Positions 7,583 through 16,022 of a stretch of 36,527 bases of DNA are shown here, one piece after another; the first letter of the stretch is position 1, and each line of letters opens with the position of its first letter. The notes under the pieces were generated by a model that worked only from the letters and a program-made list of their open reading frames with translations, had not been told where the DNA came from and searched no databases. Location of the stretch: the NCBI GenBank assembly GCA_017449745.1, contig JAFTFD010000128.1, forward strand, positions 1 through 36,527, given 5' to 3'. Source of the stretch: Lachnospiraceae bacterium (GTDB lineage: Bacteria; Bacillota; Clostridia; Lachnospirales; Lachnospiraceae). Position numbers and translations under genes: made by a program.

Positions 7583-9061
7583 TTACTTACTGATCACCGC
7601 AAAGGCATCCTTAAGAGCGGGATACAGTGTCTTGAACTGCTGATAGCGCGCTTCATATTTTTCCACAAGGGCAGGATCCGGCTCTTCTGTCTCGCGAACG
7701 GAGACGATCGCAGCAGCAGCTGCCTCAACGTTCTCATACTCGCCTGCTGCCACCATAGCCAGCATTGCGCCGCCCATGCCGGGGCCCTGCTCGCATTCCG
7801 GTACATCCACCTTGATGTTCAGGATATTCGCGATCATCTTCCTCCACAGCGGGCTCTTTACGCCGCCGCCGCAGATCATCGTGCGATCGAGATGGATGCC
7901 GATGGATTTTGCCACTTCATACATATCTCTGGTAGCAAAGGCTACGCCCTCAAGAACTGCCTGGGTCATATCCTCCCTGGTCGTATCCATTGTGATGCCG
8001 GTAAAGGTGGCTCTCGCATCGGGGTCATTCCACGGTGATCTCTCGCCCATCAGATAAGGCAGGAAAAAGACGTGGTTGCTGCCGAGCTTGCTGACATCGA
8101 TCTTCTTCTGCTCTGCGGAATAGTCGCCGGTACCGACGATCTCTTCCATCCACCACCTGTTGCAGCTGGCTGCGCTGAGCATGCACCCCATCAGGTGATA
8201 GCTGCCATCCGCATGATCGAAGGAGTGCAGCGCGTTGTTTCTGTCTACGCCGAAGGTCCTGGAGGAAATAAAGATCGTGCCGCTGGTTCCGAGGGAGATA
8301 TTGCACTTGCCGTCTCCGACGGTGCCGGTTCCTACAGCGGCTGCAGCATTATCGCCGGCGCCGGCTGCAATAACGACATTTTCACCAAGGCCAAGCTCTG
8401 CCGCGAGTTCCGGACGAAGCGTTCCCACCTTTTCATAGCTCTCATAAAGAGCCGGCAGCTGATCCGTCGTGATGCCGCAGATCTCGCACATCTCCTGGGA
8501 CCACTTTCTGTTCTTGACATCAAGAAGGAGCATTCCGGACGCATCGGAGAGATCCGTGCAGAATGTTCCGCTGAGGCGGTAAGCAAGATAATCCTTAGGC
8601 AGCATGATCTTGCAGATCCTCTTGAAGTTCTCAGGCTCGTTCTCCCTGACCCAGAGGATCTTCGGAGCTGTAAATCCGGCAAAGGCGATGTTCGCCGTAT
8701 ATTCGGAGAGGCGCTCCTTGCCGATCGTACCGTTCAGGTACTCCACCTCTTTTGTCGTACGGCCGTCGTTCCATAAAATAGCGGGACGGATCACTTCATC
8801 GTTCTCATCGAGAATAACAAGGCCATGCATCTGGCCGCCGAAGCTGATGCCTGCGATCTGGGACTTGTCAGCGCCGCTGATCAGCTCTTTCAGGCCTTCC
8901 ATGGATTTCTCGTACCAGTCTTTCGGTTCCTGCTCCGACCAGCCCGGATGGGGGAAATACAAAGGATATTCCTTCGAGACGATATTGTGGATCTTTCCCT
9001 TCTCATCCATGAGAAGAAGCTTGACAGCTGACGTACCAAGGTCAATACCTACGTAAAGCAT
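7583..9061 (-). CDS. xylB: Xylulokinase (FGGY kinase)
   Basis: The 492-residue FGGY kinase phosphorylates D-xylulose or a related ketose. Visible features are GIDLGTSAVK (5-14), FGGQMHG (75-80) as in xylulokinases, the catalytic D237 in GAGDNAAAAVGTG, and the C-terminal ICGGGVKSPLW. Length and motifs fit XylB better than RhaB or FucK. The ATG follows an AGGAGGG site. It is the first gene of a minus-strand group with DUF4867 and the FucI-like isomerase. A second ketose kinase beside rhaB suggests that the cluster handles two sugars, for example rhamnose plus xylose or D-arabinose from one polysaccharide; that part is inference. Confidence 0.88.
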   Translation of the reverse strand: MLYVGIDLGTSAVKLLLMDEKGKIHNIVSKEYPLYFPHPGWSEQEPKDWYEKSMEGLKELISGADKSQIAGISFGGQMHGLVILDENDEVIRPAILWNDGRTTKEVEYLNGTIGKERLSEYTANIAFAGFTAPKILWVRENEPENFKRICKIMLPKDYLAYRLSGTFCTDLSDASGMLLLDVKNRKWSQEMCEICGITTDQLPALYESYEKVGTLRPELAAELGLGENVVIAAGAGDNAAAAVGTGTVGDGKCNISLGTSGTIFISSRTFGVDRNNALHSFDHADGSYHLMGCMLSAASCNRWWMEEIVGTGDYSAEQKKIDVSKLGSNHVFFLPYLMGERSPWNDPDARATFTGITMDTTREDMTQAVLEGVAFATRDMYEVAKSIGIHLDRTMICGGGVKSPLWRKMIANILNIKVDVPECEQGPGMGGAMLAMVAAGEYENVEAAAAAIVSVRETEEPDPALVEKYEARYQQFKTLYPALKDAFAVISK

Positions 9062-9226
9062 TTTAATAACCCTCCTGCATTTTTCGCTGTTTTAAGGCGC
9101 AGCCGATCCCTTTTCACGAGAATCCGCCACTACCGCACACTAATAAATATACCATTCCCTCCGATATTTTTCAGCATCATTAATTGCGTTTGTAATACAC
9201 ATTTTGCCAAAAACGTTACTATTCAC

Positions 9227-9298
9227 GGTTCAACAGAACAGACAGTACGGAACGCCGTGCATGCACGTAAGAGACGTACTGGCTGTTCTGTTGCAACC
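9227..9298. repeat. Long imperfect inverted repeat (cruciform-like)
   Basis: A left arm at 9227-9248 (GGTTCAACAGAACAGACAGTAC) corresponds to the reverse complement of 9276-9298 with one mismatch and one extra base. The 27-nt loop itself contains the palindrome CGTGCATGCACG. It lies in the gap between xylulokinase and the metallophosphoesterase (9062-9341). There is no adjacent T-run, so it is not a classical terminator. It may be a small mobile palindromic element. Confidence 0.8.
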
Positions 9299-9341
9299 TG
9301 TGAAGCAGGGACCTCCACCCCATGAGCAAAACACAGATGCG

Positions 9342-10016
9342 TTACCTTCTTCTCTCCTTCAGCGCAATATACAGATCATACAGGATCGATCCGGTCCTGC
9401 CATGCCTGGGATATTCATCCTCCCCGATCTCGAGAATGTAGTTTTCGTATGCGTTGATGATCTTTGTTCCGCCCGGATGCACCCTGACCCTCTGGAAATC
9501 GCGGGAGTAGTTCTGGTGGACGTGCCCGTGAAACATATAGGCCGGCTTCCACTTCATCATGAGGTCATTGAAGCATTCAAACCCCTGATGAGGCAGGTCG
9601 TCCATATCCCCCTGTCCCTTGGCCGGGGCATGCGTTACCAGAATATCAAAGCCGTTCATCAGAGTGATCTGCCGGGATACCTTTCGCACTCTCGCGCTCA
9701 TCTCCTGCTCCGTATACATATCAGAGCCCGGCTTGTAGCGCATGGAGCCCCCGAGGCCCAGGATCCTGAGACCGTGAAAATCGAAGACCTTATCTTCAAT
9801 GCAGTCGCATCCAAGAGGCGGATTTTTGTCGTATTTTCTGTCGTGGTTGCCGCGCACGTACAGGAGCGGCACGGCCGCCATTGTCACAAGAAACTGCAGA
9901 TAGTCGGGATGAAGGTCGCCGCAGGATATGATCAGGTCCACCCCTTTTACCCGCTCGGGGTCAAAAAAGTCCCACAGCGCCTTGTTCTCCTCATCTGCTA
10001 TCACCAATATTTTCAT
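9342..10016 (-). CDS. Metallophosphoesterase family protein
   Basis: A 224-residue calcineurin-like phosphoesterase. The motifs GDLH (33-36), GNHD (56-59), THAP (129-131) and GHVH (164-167) are in order and complete the dinuclear metal site. The first motif, normally D-x-H, reads IADEEN (D8 kept, His replaced), a variant to note but compatible with the YfcE-like group. Physiological substrate unknown; cytosolic. The ribosome binding site is weak (TAACGG). It is downstream of the BMP-fusion gene, separated by a REP-like palindrome, so cotranscription is uncertain. Confidence 0.85.
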   Translation of the reverse strand: MKILVIADEENKALWDFFDPERVKGVDLIISCGDLHPDYLQFLVTMAAVPLLYVRGNHDRKYDKNPPLGCDCIEDKVFDFHGLRILGLGGSMRYKPGSDMYTEQEMSARVRKVSRQITLMNGFDILVTHAPAKGQGDMDDLPHQGFECFNDLMMKWKPAYMFHGHVHQNYSRDFQRVRVHPGGTKIINAYENYILEIGEDEYPRHGRTGSILYDLYIALKERRR

Positions 10017-10038
10017 CCGTTAATCAATCCCGCCGGAA

Positions 10039-10132
10039 GGAGACAGGGGACGGTTCTCTGTCTCCTTCTGCACATTTGTATCGCTAATATGGTTTACGGG
10101 AGGAAGGAGACAGAGAACCGACCCCTGTATCC
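10039..10132. repeat. REP-like inverted repeat (GACAGGGGACGGTTCT core)
   Basis: A 30-nt left arm (10039-10068) matches the reverse complement of 10103-10132 with two mismatches, around a 34-nt loop. It begins two bases past the stop codon of the BMP-fusion gene. The core GACAGGGGACGGTTCT (10042-10057) is identical to that of the palindrome at 36213-36277, so the two belong to one repeat family. Confidence 0.88.
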
Positions 10133-10134
10133 TC

Positions 10135-12057
10135 CTACTGACAGACTCCGCTGACCTTCGCGGCGCTCTTGCCGGAATCGCTGAGTTCGTCCCCTTTCGG
10201 GATCCGGCCGACAACGTTCTCGTTGAGCCACTTCATGTTGATGATCTCTTCGCTCGTGGGTCTCGGAGATCCCGCCTCCCGCACGATCCCTTCCTGCGAG
10301 TGCATCTCCCCGTCAAACGGGTTGAAGGACCCGCTGGCTATACCGTGTTTAACGGCAGCCACAAGATTTCTCGTATGGTAAGGGAGGTGCTCCGAGACGA
10401 TCACATCGATCACTCCCGAGGACATTCCGTACCAGTAGTTGAGCGCCCGGCTCTCCTTTTCGATGTCCTTCGCCTCCCAGGAATCGTTGAGAATGCTGCG
10501 GATGATCAGTTCATAGTATTTTCCCCAGTCCCAGACAGGAGCTGCAAGGCTTCTGACCGATCCGTCCTCTTCCAGTTCAAAAATACCGTATTCTCTGGAT
10601 GCAATGGCTGGCATGATCAGATCCGGGCCCGAAATGACGCGGATCCCCTCTTTAAGGAAAGCGGCCTTCCAGTCCACATCCTTCTGTGAGGACCACTGCA
10701 GATAGACCTTGACCTGCGGGTCGACCATTCCGGCGCCGATCGCAAAAGCATTTATGTTCGCGATCACGCCCTTGATCGGATAGTCAGCAAGATATCCGAC
10801 CTTGTGGTCATGTGCCGCCTGTGCCGCGACAGCGCCCATAATGAATTTGGCCTCATGCATCCTGCCGTAATAGGTGCGCACGGCATTAGCCGCCAGATCG
10901 ATCGAGCAGTTCAGGAACTTGATCTGCGGATAGTGGATCGCGGCGCGCAGCGTATCGCTCATCATGGTGGGCGATGTCGTGATGATCACGTCATCCCCTC
11001 CTGCCACTGCCTTATCGATCGTTTCCATAATGGCTTCGGAAGACTGGCAGTCATCAAAGCGCTCCGTTTTAACGATCCCCTCAAATTTTTCTTCCAGGGC
11101 ATTTCTGCCAAGCTCATGGCCGTAGATCCAACGGGAGACCTCCGGGTTCTTATCATAGAGGAAGGCCACCTGCAGCGGGCGCGTGCGGCTGTAGGCCGGC
11201 AGGAGCTTGAGCGCATCGAGGATGCTGCCGCTCTGCGGGAGCTGCTCCGGCGCCTCGATCACGGCGATATGCTCGGTATTGGTCTGCGTGCGGAATTCCT
11301 TCCAGAGGCGGTCGATCCTCGCGCTGATCACAGAGGAGGAATCCTCCATCAGTGTCTGGACAGGATAAACCGTCAGATAGATCAGGAAAGCATCGCCGGA
11401 GGTCATATCCGACTTGTCCGCGTGCTTGGACTCATAGATCTTTTCAAACTCGGCAAAAGCTGCCTTTACGGTCTCCAGGACGTCATCCGGCCAGGGATCC
11501 TGCAGGTTCTGGCCGAGCGCCTCCGCAAACCTCTCGTAATATCCTTCTTCAGAGAAGAAGAATTCATAGATCGGAGCGACCTTGAAAAATTCAAGAAACT
11601 CGTAATAGACCTTGACAGGCTTTGCGTCGGAAAGCTTCGGGACGACGCGGGTGACGTCCGCCATAATGGAGCTGACGCCCACATATTTGCTGACGGAAAC
11701 GCGCTTATTTCCCTCCAGGACAAAGAAGCGGTTCATAAACTCGTAGGCCTTGATGGGATCGCGGATGCCCTCCTCGAGCTGGGAATCATAAAGGCTGCCC
11801 CACTTGGAGGCAAACTCCGTTTTTTCCTGCAGAATCGGCATAAAGCCGCTGGAAAACGCTGTCGTGCGCCCGGCTGTCCTTGTCCCGATTACATAGCGCA
11901 GCGGGATCTCTTTTAACCCGACCGGTACCTCCGCCAGGACTTCTACGTTTTTCAGAATATCATCCAGCACAGGGGGATAGGGCGAGCGGCCTGCTGCCAG
12001 GTCTCTTCTGTACTCTCTCATCCCCTGCCTTCTGGCATTTGAATAATCATCTATCAT
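10135..12057 (-). CDS. ParB-like/BMP-domain fusion protein, cytosolic
   Basis: A 640-residue protein. Residues about 55-135 look like a ParB/Srx-type fold region (YVIGTRTAGRTTAFSSGF, then EGNKRVSVSKYVGV, like the ParB-type EGNHR box). A helical linker (about 140-285) follows, then a BMP/PnrA-type periplasmic-binding-like domain (about 294-590, RPLQVAFLYDKNPEVSRWIYGHE onward). There is no signal peptide or lipobox, so it should bind its ligand, possibly a nucleoside or purine as in PnrA, in the cytosol. The start at 12057 follows AAAGGAAC; an upstream in-frame ATG at 12132 would add a hydrophobic stretch with no ribosome binding site. Usually annotated as a BMP-family substrate-binding protein, which is probably misleading. 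No ABC partner is next to it. Confidence 0.78.
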   Translation of the reverse strand: MIDDYSNARRQGMREYRRDLAAGRSPYPPVLDDILKNVEVLAEVPVGLKEIPLRYVIGTRTAGRTTAFSSGFMPILQEKTEFASKWGSLYDSQLEEGIRDPIKAYEFMNRFFVLEGNKRVSVSKYVGVSSIMADVTRVVPKLSDAKPVKVYYEFLEFFKVAPIYEFFFSEEGYYERFAEALGQNLQDPWPDDVLETVKAAFAEFEKIYESKHADKSDMTSGDAFLIYLTVYPVQTLMEDSSSVISARIDRLWKEFRTQTNTEHIAVIEAPEQLPQSGSILDALKLLPAYSRTRPLQVAFLYDKNPEVSRWIYGHELGRNALEEKFEGIVKTERFDDCQSSEAIMETIDKAVAGGDDVIITTSPTMMSDTLRAAIHYPQIKFLNCSIDLAANAVRTYYGRMHEAKFIMGAVAAQAAHDHKVGYLADYPIKGVIANINAFAIGAGMVDPQVKVYLQWSSQKDVDWKAAFLKEGIRVISGPDLIMPAIASREYGIFELEEDGSVRSLAAPVWDWGKYYELIIRSILNDSWEAKDIEKESRALNYWYGMSSGVIDVIVSEHLPYHTRNLVAAVKHGIASGSFNPFDGEMHSQEGIVREAGSPRPTSEEIINMKWLNENVVGRIPKGDELSDSGKSAAKVSGVCQ

Positions 12058-12293
12058 TGATTCTGTTCCTTTCAAATAAATCAAATAAAAACAAAGAAAC
12101 TGCGTTAAGAGCAGCTGCCCCATATTCATCACAATATGTTAATGATACCATCTTTTCGCAGTCTTGTAACTGTCCCTGTTTCCCGGCGCGCAGAATCTAT
12201 GCGATCTGCGCGATCTGTAAATGGTGCTGACATTACGTGCTGATGTAATCCGCAAATGTCGCTCCTGTTCAGCGCCGCTTCGATCTGCATGAG

Positions 12294-12313
12294 ACTGCAA
12301 AATCACTGCAAAA
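12294..12313 (+). promoter_or_regulatory. Candidate activator sites upstream of rhamnosidase
   Basis: Two ACTGCAAAA copies lie one helical turn apart, about 30-50 bp before the putative -35 box. This is the spacing and position expected of AraC-family half-sites. Inference only. Confidence 0.35.
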
Positions 12314-12341
12314 ATGAAACCAAACTCTGCAACAGCCGACG

Positions 12342-12369
12342 TTGTTTTTTTGCTCTGAATTGGTATGAT
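12342..12369 (+). promoter_or_regulatory. Putative rhamnosidase promoter, extended -10
   Basis: TTGTTT (12342-12347), a 16-bp spacer and TATGAT (12364-12369) preceded by TGG, an extended -10 element. The weak -35 fits activator control. Confidence 0.5.
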
Positions 12370-12414
12370 TATAAGTAACAAACCGTTATTTTTAACAGGA
12401 GGTTATGACTAATC

Positions 12415-15294
12415 ATGAAAATCGTTAACACACGAGTAAACCATTTACTCAACCCGGTCGGGTATCAGTTCCCCCATGTCACCTTCTCCTACGCTGTCGA
12501 AGAGGCGCAGGGAAAAAAGCAGACAGCTGCCCAGATCGTGATCTATGCGGACGAGCAGCAGCAGAAAGTCCTCTACGATACCGGTAAAGACGCAGGGATC
12601 AGTTCCCTCGCCCACAATATCGATCTGAAGCTCGAGCCCTGCACCCGCTATTACTGGAACGTCCGCGTATGGAGTGATGTCGAGGGCGAGGAGGCCGTCA
12701 GCGATCTTCAGTATTTTGAGACGGGAAAAATGGACCAGCCCTGGCAGGCACAGTGGATCGGCTGCGATGACAGCGAGCCCCGCCACCCGGTCTTCCATAA
12801 AAAAGTGGATCTCGATCCCTCCAGGAAGGTCTGCTGCGCCCGCCTTTATATCAGCGGTCTCGGACTCTACAGGGCCTGGATCGCGGGAAAAATGGTCGGG
12901 GATGAGTTCCTGGCTCCGTACTGCAACAACTATCACGCATGGATCCAGTATCAGACCTACGATGTGACTGAGCAGGTCCTCGCCCTTGGCAAGGGCGGTG
13001 AATGCTGCAAAAATGCCGCCGCTGCTGGCATCCGCACCGCGGACGATGAGATCACGGTCGCCCTCGGAAACGGTTGGTACAAGGGGCGCTTTGGTTTCGA
13101 CTCCCAGCCCGGCGGTCCCGCCTATTACGGCGACTCCTGGAAGCTGATCGCCGAGCTGCGCGTTTACTATGAGGACGGCACCTGCCAGGTCATCGGAACG
13201 GATGATTCCTGGACTGTGGACCGCTGCAACATCACATTCTCCAACATCTATGACGGTGAAAAAAGAGACGATACTCTCCCCGCTATCGCTCCGGTCCCTG
13301 CCGTTGCCCTTGGCAGCGTGGAGGCTCTGAAGGACTCCCTTCCCCTGACAGAGCGCCTGTCCATTCCTGTCAGACGCAAGGAATTCCTGACACCGGCCTC
13401 GCTGATCGACACGCCTGCCGGCGAGAAGGTCTTTGACCTCGGCCAGAACCAGGCAGGTACCTTCCGCCTTCGCGTCCATGAGCCTGCCGGCACGACGATC
13501 CACGTCCAGGTCGGCGAGGTCCTTCAGCAGGGCAATTTCTACCGCGACAACCTTCGCTCCGCTCTTGCCGAGTACTGGTATGTCTCCGATGGAAACGAGC
13601 ATGTCCTGGAGCCTATGTTCACCTTCTACGGATACCGCTATGCGAAAGTGGAAGGCGTTTCCGGTCTTAAGGCCGATGATTTCACCGGCGTTACCTGCTA
13701 CTCCGATTTCACGAATGCGGGTACCCTCACGACCGGCGTTGAGAAGATCAACAAGCTGATCTCCAATATTTTCTGGGGCCAGAAGAGCAACTTTATCGAT
13801 GTTCCCACAGACTGCCCCCAGAGAGATGAGAGAATGGGCTGGACAGCGGATACGCAGGTCTTTGTCCCGACAGCCTGCTACTATTCCGATCCTTACGCTT
13901 TCTATAATAAATACCTGTTTGATATGCACACCGAGCAGGCTGAAAAGGGCGGTCTGGTTCCCGACGTCGTTCCTGCCTTCAGCGGCAACTGCTCCGGTTC
14001 CAGTGTATGGGGCGATGCTGCTACGATCATCCCCTGGACGCTGTACGAATTCTACGGCGATGTCAATATCCTTCGCGACTCCATCGAGGGTATGAAAGCC
14101 TGGGTGGACTGGGTCACGGAAGCAGACGGCGATAATCACGCTTACGGACAGAGGTTCCATTTCGGCGACTGGCTTGCTCTGGACAATCCTGCCGGCGGCG
14201 TCGACCAGGTCAAGGGCGGCACGGAGGATGCCTTCGTTGCCAACGTCTACTACTATCACAGCGCGGATCTTGTCTCACGCGCAGCAAAGATCCTGGGTTA
14301 TGCGGAAGATGAGGAAAAATACAGGGCGCTGACAGACAGGATCTACAGTTACATCGAGAGCGAGTATTTCACGCCGAACGGCCGTCTTGCCATCGACACA
14401 CAGACAGGCTATGTTCTGGCCCTGTTCTATTCCCTGACTCCGTACAGGGAGCGGCAGCTTGACGGCCTTACAAGGCTGCTTAAGATCCATGGCAACAAGT
14501 TCGTGACCGGCTTCGTCGGAACACCTCTGATCCAGAAGGTTCTCTCTCTGGCAGGCAGGGACAAGCTGGCTTACAGGATCCTGTTCAATGAAGAGTTCCC
14601 GGGATGGCTCTACGAGATCAATCTTGGTGCTACCACTGTCTGGGAGAGATGGAACAGTATGTCTCCGGACGGAAGCGTCTCCTCGACTGGCATGAACAGC
14701 TTCAACCACTACGCTTACGGCTCTGTCGGCGAGTGGATGTTCCGCACGATCGGCGGCATCAATTCCGCTGAAGAGGGTCCTGGCTTCAAGAAGGCGACTC
14801 TCCGCCCTGTTCCGAACTATGACCTGCGCTGTGCATCCTGTGACTATCCTTCTCCGGCAGGTACTTATGCCACCAGCTGGGACGTGATCGACTACAAACA
14901 CGTTCATATGTCTGTCACTGTTCCGTTTGACTGCACGGCAGTCCTGTATCTGCCCCAGGCCAAAGCTGACACGATCCTTCCCTGGAGCGGAAAGGAACTC
15001 GGGAGCGAGAGGTGCGTCGAACTCACCGCGGGCACCTATGAACTCACCTATGAAGCTGATGACAATGCGCTTGTCACGATCTATACGGTAGACTTCCCTG
15101 TAGGCGAAATTCTGGACGACAAGAAAGTGATGGCTGCCCTGATGAAGGAATTCCCGCAAATCAGCCAGCTGCCTCTGTACATGGCAGGTGCACCGATGAG
15201 AGCCCTCCTGACTCAGTTTATGGGAGACACTCCGCAATCGGCTGCTCTGATGGAAAGGCTGAACACGATCATGAGAGAGGCTGTCCTCGCCTGA
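12415..15294 (+). CDS. GH78 alpha-L-rhamnosidase, cytosolic
   Basis: A 959-residue inverting glycosidase that releases L-rhamnose from rhamnosides. The N-terminal beta domains (about 1-330) contain the Bac_rhamnosid_N-type region. The (alpha/alpha)6 catalytic domain follows, with the hallmark DCPQRDERMGWTAD (466-479), which supplies the acidic catalytic residues, and TTVWERW (740-746) followed by MNSFNHYAYGSVGEW. A C-terminal beta domain and a helical tail of about 70 residues (from VDFPVGEILDDKK) follow. No signal peptide is present, so substrate must be imported first. AGGAGGT lies 11 bases before the ATG; a nearer ATG (12405) is out of frame. The gene is monocistronic with terminators downstream. 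It fits the rhamnose-catabolic genes in the same region. Confidence 0.95.
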   Translation: MKIVNTRVNHLLNPVGYQFPHVTFSYAVEEAQGKKQTAAQIVIYADEQQQKVLYDTGKDAGISSLAHNIDLKLEPCTRYYWNVRVWSDVEGEEAVSDLQYFETGKMDQPWQAQWIGCDDSEPRHPVFHKKVDLDPSRKVCCARLYISGLGLYRAWIAGKMVGDEFLAPYCNNYHAWIQYQTYDVTEQVLALGKGGECCKNAAAAGIRTADDEITVALGNGWYKGRFGFDSQPGGPAYYGDSWKLIAELRVYYEDGTCQVIGTDDSWTVDRCNITFSNIYDGEKRDDTLPAIAPVPAVALGSVEALKDSLPLTERLSIPVRRKEFLTPASLIDTPAGEKVFDLGQNQAGTFRLRVHEPAGTTIHVQVGEVLQQGNFYRDNLRSALAEYWYVSDGNEHVLEPMFTFYGYRYAKVEGVSGLKADDFTGVTCYSDFTNAGTLTTGVEKINKLISNIFWGQKSNFIDVPTDCPQRDERMGWTADTQVFVPTACYYSDPYAFYNKYLFDMHTEQAEKGGLVPDVVPAFSGNCSGSSVWGDAATIIPWTLYEFYGDVNILRDSIEGMKAWVDWVTEADGDNHAYGQRFHFGDWLALDNPAGGVDQVKGGTEDAFVANVYYYHSADLVSRAAKILGYAEDEEKYRALTDRIYSYIESEYFTPNGRLAIDTQTGYVLALFYSLTPYRERQLDGLTRLLKIHGNKFVTGFVGTPLIQKVLSLAGRDKLAYRILFNEEFPGWLYEINLGATTVWERWNSMSPDGSVSSTGMNSFNHYAYGSVGEWMFRTIGGINSAEEGPGFKKATLRPVPNYDLRCASCDYPSPAGTYATSWDVIDYKHVHMSVTVPFDCTAVLYLPQAKADTILPWSGKELGSERCVELTAGTYELTYEADDNALVTIYTVDFPVGEILDDKKVMAALMKEFPQISQLPLYMAGAPMRALLTQFMGDTPQSAALMERLNTIMREAVLA

Positions 15295-15320
15295 CCTTTC
15301 ACGAAATTATAACGGCAGTC

Positions 15321-15352
15321 AGGGCTTCGGTTCTGAAAAGATCCGAAACCCC
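15321..15352 (+). terminator. Hairpin after rhamnosidase
   Basis: GGGCTTCGG (about 15322-15330) pairs with CCGAAACCC (15343-15351) with one mismatch. No long T-run follows; it may be a 3'-end stabiliser ahead of the stronger terminator. Confidence 0.45.
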
Positions 15353-15390
15353 CTGTGTTACCTTCCAGTAAACGTTTTTGACATTTATGG

Positions 15391-15424
15391 CCGGCATTGC
15401 ACTTTGATCTGCAATGCCGGTTTT
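15391..15424 (+). terminator. Rho-independent terminator of rhamnosidase gene
   Basis: CCGGCATTGCA (15391-15401) pairs perfectly with TGCAATGCCGG (15410-15420), followed by TTTT. In the gene-free stretch 15295-15664 only the terminators and the next promoter are seen. Confidence 0.9.
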
Positions 15425-15501
15425 CATATGCTTATTTCCCATTCGTTCACACTTAGTTCACAGTTTCGTTCATATTCTATTCATATGTTTTGACAAATCC
15501 C

Positions 15502-15529
15502 TTGAATTCGCTGAAATTAGTAGTATAAT
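15502..15529 (+). promoter_or_regulatory. Promoter of DUF6465 gene
   Basis: TTGAAT (15502-15507), a 16-bp spacer and a perfect TATAAT (15524-15529). The leader to the ATG is about 130 nt long and holds a second AAGGAGG (15603-15609) with no good ORF behind it. Confidence 0.6.
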
Positions 15530-15664
15530 TTAAAGAAATAGATGTTTTCGTGTTTTCGCATGATGCGCAATCGGCTGTATCATCTGAACCCGGCGTACTC
15601 GTAAGGAGGGCCCGGGCATTTTGTCGAAGCGAAACAGGCAGAAGGGCCTGAAGGGAGGTCACCT

Positions 15665-15889
15665 ATGGAGAAAAAGGACGGAGAAGCCAAGATCCGCCTG
15701 GAGATCCAGAGCGGAGGACTTGGCATCACAGAAGAGCTGCTCGTAGCAAGAGCAAAGGAAGCCTGGAAGAATACCGGGCATTTGGTCAGCGTGATCGAAA
15801 AGCTGGATCTGTATGTCAAGCCTGAAGAAAATCGCGCGTACTATGTAGTCAATCAGACAACAACCGGAAGCCTGCTGCTCTTCAGCTGA
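15665..15889 (+). CDS. DUF6465 family protein
   Basis: A 74-residue soluble protein of the DUF6465 type: a short charged N terminus, a helix (ELLVARAKEAWKN), and the family ending IEKLDLYVKPEENRAYYVVN. Function unknown. The ATG follows AAGGGAGGT with good spacing. It has its own promoter and faces the sortase-regulator operon, sharing a terminator with it. Many family members have a longer Lys/Ala-rich N terminus, which this one lacks. Confidence 0.82.
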   Translation: MEKKDGEAKIRLEIQSGGLGITEELLVARAKEAWKNTGHLVSVIEKLDLYVKPEENRAYYVVNQTTTGSLLLFS

Positions 15890-15950
15890 CCGGCAGGTTC
15901 CACAATAAACTTAATTTCAACGGCAAAATACATCAACATCTGTAATCAGA

Positions 15951-15984
15951 AAAATCCCGGGCATTCTCTTATGCCCGGGGTTTT
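15951..15984. terminator. Shared bidirectional terminator
   Basis: AAAATCCCGGGCAT and ATGCCCGGGGTTTT form a 9-bp perfect stem (15956-15964 with 15971-15979) with A and T flanks. It ends DUF6465 on the plus strand and the sortase operon on the minus strand. Confidence 0.9.
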
Positions 15985-16022
15985 CTGTTCGTTCTATTTT
16001 AAGGATCTAAAAACTCTGAGGA

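Larger units (their letters stand above)
12058..12414. other. Divergent intergenic region, BMP fusion / rhamnosidase
   Basis: No gene is seen. It holds the putative rhamnosidase promoter, a direct repeat of ACTGCAAAA at 12294-12302 and 12305-12313 (11-bp period), and on the minus strand a weak promoter-like TTACAA / TATCAT pair for the BMP-fusion gene. Confidence 0.5.

Noticed and set aside
12445-14259. 604-codon open frame antisense to the rhamnosidase gene
   Set aside because: The plus-strand frame is a clear GH78 enzyme; the antisense frame shows no family resemblance and follows from codon bias.
15621-15746. Small TTG-initiated frame behind AAGGAGG in the DUF6465 leader
   Set aside because: TTG start, no recognisable peptide, and it overlaps the real gene in another frame.
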